A stretch of 20,285 nt of DNA from JBKHBQ01 sp046542305 (GTDB lineage Bacteria; Bacteroidota; Bacteroidia; Bacteroidales; 4484-276), in NCBI GenBank assembly GCA_046542305.1, contig JBKHBQ010000042.1, forward strand, positions 1-20,285. Reading direction: 5' to 3'. Position numbers and translations under genes: made by a program. The notes below the pieces were generated by a model. That model saw only the letters and a program-made list of their open reading frames with translations, was not told where the DNA came from and did no database searches. The first letter of the stretch is position 1. Each line of letters begins with the position of its first letter. Shown here in pieces: positions 14,952 through 20,285 of this stretch.

Positions 14952-16280
14952 CTACCTGTTGAAAACGTACCGCATAATGTCGTTTCCATTTGCTAATATA
15001 AGCAATCCGAACAAAATGACCATGCCGACAATCTGTGCATATTCCAGGAATTTGTCGCTGGGTTTTCGCCTGGCAATGATCTCGTAAAGTAAAAACATTA
15101 CATGTCCGCCATCGAGTGCAGGTATTGGCAGAATATTTAGTATAGCAAGCATAATCGACAGGAAAGCCGTTAATCCCCAGAAAGCCTGCCAGTCCCATTG
15201 CGAAGGGAAGATCGATCCGATGGTTATAAAACCGCCTACGGATTCGTACGCTTTAACTTCCGGAGAAAATAACAACCTGAGCTGTTTCAAATAATTTTCC
15301 ACTCCCTTGTAGGCTTTAACTGTACCAGCAGGAATTGCCTCGATCAGGTTATAATTTTTCTCCCTGAAATTGAAAAGATTGGAAGGATGTTTTGTGAATA
15401 CCCCAATCATTCCTTCAGGAGAAACCTGAACCTGTTTCTGTATTGTATCATTATTGCGAACCAGCGATATACTCACTTCCTCGCCTTTATAATTCTGGAT
15501 TTTGTCGCGAAACTCATCGAAATACATTGCCTGCTCGTCATTGATGCCAATAATCTGGTCGTCAACCTCAAGCCCTGCTTTCTCTGCAGGTGAATCCTTG
15601 TCGAAACCTCCAACATAAAACGGAACCCTGATGCCGATGAAATCGGGACTGCGGTGGTGCACCATTTTGTTAAGAAAACCCGGAGGGATTTTTACATCTA
15701 CCATTTCACCGTTACGGATTACCTGCACGGTGCGGGCTTCTTCGATAATGATCTCTGCCGGAATTTTATGAAATTCCTCCACCTGGCGCTGATCTACGGA
15801 AACGATCTTGTCGCCGGGACGCAAACCCATTTCGTATCCAAGTGAATCAACGGTGATTCCATATTTTACTTCTGAGGTAGGAATGTATTGCTCGCCCCAA
15901 TACGAAAGCATTACAATATAAATCGCAATAGCCAGGAGGATGTTTACCAGTACACCGCCCAGCATAATGATGAGCCGCTGCCATGCAGGTTTGGAACGAA
16001 ACTCCCATGGCTCGGGTGCCTTTTTCAGTTGCTCGCGATCCATCGATTCGTCGATCATCCCCGAAATCTTTACATATCCTCCAAGCGGCAACCAGCCCAA
16101 TCCGTATTCGGTACCTTTAATATTAAATTTAAATATTGAAAACCAGGGATTGAAAAAAAGGTAAAACTTTTCAACCCGTGTTTTAAAAATTTTTGCAGAA
16201 ACAAAATGGCCGAATTCATGAAAAATGACCAAAATAGACAAACTTAGCAAAAGCTGAAGTACCTGAATTAAAATTTCCAT
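14952..16280 (-). CDS. rseP: RIP metalloprotease RseP (site-2 protease family)
   Basis: RseP is a 442-aa inner-membrane zinc protease that cuts transmembrane segments, in many bacteria those of anti-sigma factors during envelope stress. The zinc-binding motif HEFGH is at residues 21-25 in the first membrane helix, and the third ligand motif LDGGH is at 389-393 in NILPIPALDGGHVMF. Other landmarks are the conserved GYGLGWLPLGGYVK-type loop at about 59-71, a second membrane helix around 105-126 and two PDZ domains. The PDZ signatures are YEMGLRPGDKIVSVD and SPAEKAGLEVDDQIIGIND. A C-terminal membrane helix reads IVGMVILFGLLIL. Length and motifs are normal. It starts 22 bp after dxr, an arrangement common in bacteria, and no local anti-sigma target is visible. 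Confidence 0.97.
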   Translation of the reverse strand: MEILIQVLQLLLSLSILVIFHEFGHFVSAKIFKTRVEKFYLFFNPWFSIFKFNIKGTEYGLGWLPLGGYVKISGMIDESMDREQLKKAPEPWEFRSKPAWQRLIIMLGGVLVNILLAIAIYIVMLSYWGEQYIPTSEVKYGITVDSLGYEMGLRPGDKIVSVDQRQVEEFHKIPAEIIIEEARTVQVIRNGEMVDVKIPPGFLNKMVHHRSPDFIGIRVPFYVGGFDKDSPAEKAGLEVDDQIIGINDEQAMYFDEFRDKIQNYKGEEVSISLVRNNDTIQKQVQVSPEGMIGVFTKHPSNLFNFREKNYNLIEAIPAGTVKAYKGVENYLKQLRLLFSPEVKAYESVGGFITIGSIFPSQWDWQAFWGLTAFLSIMLAILNILPIPALDGGHVMFLLYEIIARRKPSDKFLEYAQIVGMVILFGLLILANGNDIMRYVFNR

Positions 16281-16302
16281 CTAAAAAATCCTCAAATCTG
16301 TG

Positions 16303-17460
16303 TTAAAATTTTTCCAGCAATTTTTTTGCGTAACTCTTTGTAACTGTATTGGTATGAACGTATTCATCGATCGACGGATCGGCAATAAAACCAATATTTT
16401 CCATACATTGTTCAATGATATCCGGCATTTGAAGGAACCTGATTTTCTCCTCCAGGAATGCATCGACCACCACCTCGTTGGCAGCATTCATCGCGCAGGG
16501 CATATTGCCGCCAAGTTTCATGGCTTCGAATGCAAGCGCAAGATTACGAAAAATATTCCGATCTGCCTGAGAAAATGTAAGGTGTGGATAATCAAGAAAC
16601 GAGAAACGCAGGAATGGTGATTTTATTCTGCCGGGCCATGAGAGTGCGTACTGTATAGGCACTTTCATATCGGGCAGGCCCATTTGCGCTTTCATGCTTC
16701 CATCCACAAACTGTACAATGGAATGAATGACCGACTGCGGATGAATGATTACCTCGATCTGATCGGGCCGCAGCTTAAAAAGCCATTTTGCCTCGATCAC
16801 CTCCAGGCCTTTGTTCATCAGGGAGGCCGAATCGATGGTGATCTTTTTTCCCATCTCCCAGTTGGGATGCCGCAGGGCTTCCTGCACAGTGACCTTTTTC
16901 AGCGACTCTGCATCCATACCCAGGAAAGGCCCCCCGGAAGCCGTCAGGTAAATTTTTTCGATGCTTTCAGGAGGTTCGCCCATCAGACACTGAAATATGG
17001 CTGAATGTTCAGAATCTACCGGAATAATTGCAGCTTTCTTTTCATCAGCCAGTCGGGTAATCAGGTTACCGGCAACCACAAGGGATTCCTTATTTGCCAA
17101 TGCCACATTCTTGCCGGCCTCGAGGGCGTTTATCACCGGTTTCATTCCTGCAAATCCCACCAGCGCCACCAGGGCCGTATCCACCTCAGGATGCCCGGCT
17201 ATGCCGTTCAGATCTTCTTTCCCGGCATATACTTCAATATTCTTACCTGCCAGGGCATCTTTCACCCTGCCGTACGATCCCTTACAGCCGATCACCACAC
17301 AACGCGGCCTGAACTCTTTCGCCTGGCGGATCAACAGATCGGCATTGTTGTGTGCGGTAAGTACCACCGGGCGAAAGCGATCCGGGTGTTGCCTGATCAC
17401 TTCCAGCGCCTGTGTGCCTATCGATCCTGTGGAACCAAGTATGGCAATGTTTTTTAACAA
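16303..17460 (-). CDS. dxr: 1-deoxy-D-xylulose 5-phosphate reductoisomerase
   Basis: Dxr (IspC) converts DXP to 2-C-methyl-D-erythritol 4-phosphate with NADPH, the first committed step of the MEP isoprenoid pathway. Its products feed undecaprenyl phosphate and quinones. The protein is 385 aa, the normal length. The NADPH loop GSTGSIG is at 9-15, ALANKESLV at about 120-128 and the metal ligands are in VDSEHSAIF (D149, E151). The active-site pieces TASGGPF (about 173-179), HPNWEMG (199-204) and LMNKGLEVIEA (214-224, with ligand E220) are intact. The start appears to be TTG at 17460: no ATG occurs upstream in frame before the preceding gene, and the Rossmann strand begins only three residues later. 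An ATT just upstream is a less likely start. It lies 41 bp after the M23 gene and 22 bp before rseP. Confidence 0.97.
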   Translation of the reverse strand: MLKNIAILGSTGSIGTQALEVIRQHPDRFRPVVLTAHNNADLLIRQAKEFRPRCVVIGCKGSYGRVKDALAGKNIEVYAGKEDLNGIAGHPEVDTALVALVGFAGMKPVINALEAGKNVALANKESLVVAGNLITRLADEKKAAIIPVDSEHSAIFQCLMGEPPESIEKIYLTASGGPFLGMDAESLKKVTVQEALRHPNWEMGKKITIDSASLMNKGLEVIEAKWLFKLRPDQIEVIIHPQSVIHSIVQFVDGSMKAQMGLPDMKVPIQYALSWPGRIKSPFLRFSFLDYPHLTFSQADRNIFRNLALAFEAMKLGGNMPCAMNAANEVVVDAFLEEKIRFLQMPDIIEQCMENIGFIADPSIDEYVHTNTVTKSYAKKLLEKF

Positions 17461-17501
17461 AATCCTGTAGTTTGTATGCGTGGCAAAATTAATTTCTTTT
17501 T

Positions 17502-18380
17502 TCAGAAAGAAATGAACTCTTCAGGATCGATCGGGTTTCCGTTGTACCACAGTTCGAAATGAAGATGTGGTCCCGTGGTCAGTTCACCCGATTCGCCCAC
17601 AATGCTGATGGTTTCGCCGGCTTTTACAAAAGTGCCTTGTTGCTTTAGCAGGCTTGAATTATGTTTGTACACGGTGATCAGGTTGTTGTGGTGTTGCAAT
17701 CCGATGGTATAACCTGTTTCCAGGGTCCAGTCCGAAAAGATCACCGTTCCGTCGAGGGCCGCTCTGATGGCTTCGTTGTGGCTGGCCACGATATCGATCC
17801 CGAAATGCCCCTGCTCAGGATCGAAATTTCGGGTAATGATGCCCTGCAGCGGAGGAAAAATATTTACATTACCCAGGGTGCCCGATACATAATTATAGGT
17901 ACGGTTCTGATAAAGGCTGAACCGGTTCTGATTTTCGTATTCTGCGCGCAGCAGCGAATCCTCTCTGGAGTGTGTCAGTTCAATGGTATCAATGTTGTAC
18001 AGGATACTTTCGGTTACCGGTTCGATTTCCTGATCCATTTCTTCACCTCCGATAATCCGTTTCAGGTTTGCAATAAAAAGCTGATTGCGGTGAAATTCCG
18101 ATTCAAGCGAATCGGCTTTTTGCTGCAGCTCATACACTTTACGCGCCAACGACACATCAGTGTATCCCGGAATGTACTCGCGCAGCGAGGTAAAAGCAAT
18201 CAGGTAGATGGTTCCCACAATCAGCACAATGGCCAGGGTGCCTGTAAAACCGATTACATTTAAGCGGGAAAGGCTGAAAGAGAATTTCTCCTCATAAGAG
18301 TGGGCATCCATTAAAACAAGCTTGTACTTATGCCTCAGCTTGTTTTTTCCCTTTTTTTTCTTTCCTTTCTTTTGTTGCAT
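17502..18380 (-). CDS. M23 family (LytM-type) metallopeptidase, membrane-anchored
   Basis: This is a 292-aa cell-wall peptidase or activator. The N-terminus is very basic (MQQKKGKKKKGKNKLRHKYK), followed by one transmembrane helix at about 42-63 (NVIGFTGTLAIVLIVGTIYL), so the rest is periplasmic. A short coiled coil (about 76-110) leads to the LytM domain at about 175-290. The zinc and catalytic residues are all present: H192 and D196 in GHFGID, H240 in VYKHN, and H272 and H274 in GPHLHFE. It should therefore be catalytically competent, unlike degenerate EnvC/NlpD-type activators. Likely roles are peptidoglycan remodelling or trimming cross-links for envelope machines. The start is ATG at 18380. 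It is the first gene of an M23-dxr-rseP run and is divergent from sprE. Confidence 0.93.
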   Translation of the reverse strand: MQQKKGKKKKGKNKLRHKYKLVLMDAHSYEEKFSFSLSRLNVIGFTGTLAIVLIVGTIYLIAFTSLREYIPGYTDVSLARKVYELQQKADSLESEFHRNQLFIANLKRIIGGEEMDQEIEPVTESILYNIDTIELTHSREDSLLRAEYENQNRFSLYQNRTYNYVSGTLGNVNIFPPLQGIITRNFDPEQGHFGIDIVASHNEAIRAALDGTVIFSDWTLETGYTIGLQHHNNLITVYKHNSSLLKQQGTFVKAGETISIVGESGELTTGPHLHFELWYNGNPIDPEEFISF

Positions 18381-18495
18381 CTATGGTCAGGATAATCATT
18401 GCCTGCCGGCAAATATCGGAATTAAATTAATACTTCGAAGTTTCGGCATAAAACCGGGAAATGCAGAGATTATTGTAAGGGTTGAAAAATCCGGC

Positions 18496-18525
18496 TTTAA
18501 AATAAGGTCATAAATAATATTTTTG
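18496..18525 (+). promoter_or_regulatory. Candidate sprE promoter
   Basis: The plus strand has TATTTTTG (18518-18525), an exact TAnnTTTG match, with TTTA (18496-18499) 18 bases upstream in place of the ideal TTTG. It would give a leader of about 60 nt for sprE. The rest of the 212-bp divergent gap to the M23 gene (18381-18592) holds no other clear element; GATATTTG on the minus strand near 18410-18417 is a near-match for M23. Confidence 0.45.
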
Positions 18526-18592
18526 CCGTAACAGAGTTAAACATAGCAAAGTCAGTCGCGATAAGCATAATCATTTTGCAGGAAGATACATT

Positions 18593-20285
18593 TTGAAAAA
18601 CAATCGTTTACATAATCCGACGAAGAAAATCATCCGATTTCTCAACCCTGGCGCCGGTCTGGTTTTGCTGGTGCTACTTGTCAGCATCCTGTCGTCTTGC
18701 TCCACCAAGAAAAATTCATTCACCCGCCGCGTGTATCACAACCTCACTGCGCACTACAATGCGTACTGGAACGGGAATGAGAGTTTTGAGGAAGGTGTAC
18801 GCACCATCGAGGAAGATGTAAAGGACAATTATACCACGGTTTTGCCGGTATTCAAGTACGGTAGCGAGCAGGACGCGCAATCCATTTATCCCAACATGGA
18901 CCGCGCCATCGAAAAAGCCTCGAAGGTCATTCAGCGGCATTCGATGTATTTCAAACGCAAGGAATGGGTTCGCTGGATCGACGACAGCTACATGCTTATT
19001 GGCAAAGCGTATTTTTACAAGAAAGAATTTTCGAGCGCGCGCCGTACCTTCGAATTTATAACCAATCGCTTTAGCAAGGAAGACAGCCGTTTTGAAGCTG
19101 AATTGTGGCTGGCCCGCACCTATAATCAAAGCGGCGAATTCGAAAAGGCCGAATCGGTGCTCGACAATCTCAACAGCAGCATCAGAAATGGCGAAGCCCC
19201 TTCGGATATTGAAAAGGATTTCACAAGGATTTATGCTAATTTTCATATCCTTCAGCAGGAATATGCCGAAGCCATCGAATACCTGCAAAGGGCCATCGAA
19301 TTGAACCGCAGAAAAAAAGATCTTAACCGCCTGCGTTTTATTCTTGCACAGATTTATCAGGAATTGGGCGACCTGCAGGCTGCCGCCAAATTATACAACC
19401 AGGTGATCCGCAAAAACCCGCCCTATGAAATGGCATTCAATGCCCGGATTAATCTTGCCAAGACATACGATGCCAAATCGAGCAACCGGAGCGCCATTGT
19501 GAAGGAACTAAACAAAATGCTGAAGGATTCCAAAAACGAGGAATACAGGGATCAAATCTATTTTGCACTGGCCGAAATTTACCTGAAGGATAAGCAGGAA
19601 GACCAAAGCATTGAATACCTGACTTTATCGGTTGCATCCAGTATGGACAACGATTTTCAGAAATCCATCTCCTCGCTCAGGCTGGCCGACATCTATTTTA
19701 CCCATTCTGATTACTCGCGGGCACAGGCCTATTACGACACGGCCATGCAGTTTCTGCCGCCTGAATTCCCAAACTACGAGGAGCTAACCAAAAAAACTTC
19801 CGTGCTTACCGAACTCATCACCAACCTGCAAACCATCCAGGTTCAGGACAGCCTTCAGTCGTTGGCCCAGATGCCTGAAACGGAACGCAATGCGATCATT
19901 GATGAACTCATCAAAAAAATTGCAGAAGAAGAGGCCCGGCTTGCAGAAGAAGAACGCGAAAGACAACGCACCCTGTCGATGCTCGAACAAACCAACAGAC
20001 AACAAAACCGTGATATCCAGCAATCCGGGGGATGGTATTTTTACAATCCTTCGGCCGTAAGTTTCGGCTATACCGAATTTCAGAAAAAATGGGGCCGCAG
20101 GAAACTGGAAGACCTCTGGCGGCTCAGCAATAAACAGATCATCCCGGAATTCGGCGATGAAGTTGAAGACGAACTGGCTGCTGCAGATTCGCTTGGCAGC
20201 GACAGCACTGCCGTTGTGGTGACCGATCCGAAAAAACGCGAGTTTTACCTGCAGTACCTTCCGCTTACCGAAGAAAAAATGGCGC
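18593..20285 (+). CDS. sprE: Gliding motility / T9SS lipoprotein SprE (PorW), partial
   Basis: The first 564 residues are present and the gene runs off the right edge. SprE/PorW is a TPR-containing lipoprotein needed for T9SS function and gliding, thought to link the GldK/GldN ring to the outer-membrane translocon. The start is inferred as TTG at 18593, preceded by an AGGAAG purine run about 7 bases upstream; no in-frame ATG fits. The signal ends in a lipobox, LVSILSSC, with Cys36 as the lipidation site. Mature sequence opens with the family segment FTRRVYHNLTAHYNAYWNGN. TPR-like helices follow, such as DDSYMLIGKAYFYKKEFSSA, ELWLARTYNQSGEFEKAE and RFILAQIYQELGDLQAAA. A charged coiled coil (IAEEEARLAEEERERQR) lies near residues 441-459, then GGWYFYNPSAVSFGYTEFQKKWGRR, typical of SprE. 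The rest is outside the window. Confidence 0.92.
   Translation, partial: MKNNRLHNPTKKIIRFLNPGAGLVLLVLLVSILSSCSTKKNSFTRRVYHNLTAHYNAYWNGNESFEEGVRTIEEDVKDNYTTVLPVFKYGSEQDAQSIYPNMDRAIEKASKVIQRHSMYFKRKEWVRWIDDSYMLIGKAYFYKKEFSSARRTFEFITNRFSKEDSRFEAELWLARTYNQSGEFEKAESVLDNLNSSIRNGEAPSDIEKDFTRIYANFHILQQEYAEAIEYLQRAIELNRRKKDLNRLRFILAQIYQELGDLQAAAKLYNQVIRKNPPYEMAFNARINLAKTYDAKSSNRSAIVKELNKMLKDSKNEEYRDQIYFALAEIYLKDKQEDQSIEYLTLSVASSMDNDFQKSISSLRLADIYFTHSDYSRAQAYYDTAMQFLPPEFPNYEELTKKTSVLTELITNLQTIQVQDSLQSLAQMPETERNAIIDELIKKIAEEEARLAEEERERQRTLSMLEQTNRQQNRDIQQSGGWYFYNPSAVSFGYTEFQKKWGRRKLEDLWRLSNKQIIPEFGDEVEDELAAADSLGSDSTAVVVTDPKKREFYLQYLPLTEEKMA

Noticed and set aside
17661..18263. 200-codon plus-strand frame inside the M23 gene
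   Set aside because: It is antisense to the LytM domain gene, whose catalytic residues are all intact; the antisense protein shows no recognisable motif.
18716..19288. 190-codon minus-strand frame opposite sprE
   Set aside because: The plus strand encodes a clear SprE lipoprotein with TPR-like helices across the same bases.

Overview
The window is chromosomal DNA from a member of the phylum Bacteroidota. The best evidence is the core of a type IX secretion (T9SS) and gliding apparatus: porP/sprF, gldK, gldL, gldM and gldN in one minus-strand run, with sprE/porW nearby on the plus strand. TAnnTTTG promoter elements, AT-rich gaps and lipoprotein signals ending in -SC agree. The housekeeping genes resemble those of Bacteroidales-type lineages, but I cannot name a genus. 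No transposase, phage gene, CRISPR array, rRNA or tRNA is visible.

Layout. Positions 1-5510 (minus) hold the start of a nucleotide-sugar dehydrogenase gene that runs off the left edge, pheT and recG. A 434-bp gap between recG and pheT contains a striking 9-bp tandem repeat array. Positions 5542-11939 (minus) hold the T9SS locus in the order porP - gldK - gldL - gldM - gldN. It is closed by a strong intrinsic terminator whose U-tract runs into a candidate recG promoter. Positions 12142-12807 (minus) hold an unrecognised 221-aa protein. Positions 12808-13233 hold a minus-strand transcription unit with a well-formed promoter, about 140 nt of structured RNA and a terminator. It is either a small RNA or an attenuating leader for the unknown gene. 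Positions 13234-14883 (minus) hold a multi-PAS regulator with a C-terminal helix-turn-helix. Positions 14952-18380 (minus) hold an envelope and isoprenoid group: M23 peptidase - dxr - rseP. From 18593 the plus strand carries sprE/porW, cut by the right edge.

How the parts fit. GldL and GldM form the inner-membrane proton-driven motor. GldK and GldN form the periplasmic ring at the outer membrane. PorP/SprF is an outer-membrane component, and SprE/PorW is a lipoprotein that works with the ring and translocon. RseP, the M23 peptidase and Dxr serve the envelope through regulated proteolysis, cell-wall processing and precursors for lipid carriers and quinones. PheT and RecG are housekeeping genes.

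The least explained parts are the promoter-terminator RNA unit at 12890-13074, the unknown protein after it, the 9-bp satellite upstream of pheT, and a triplicated 35-residue coiled-coil repeat in the GldL tail. All promoter calls come from reading consensus motifs by eye.
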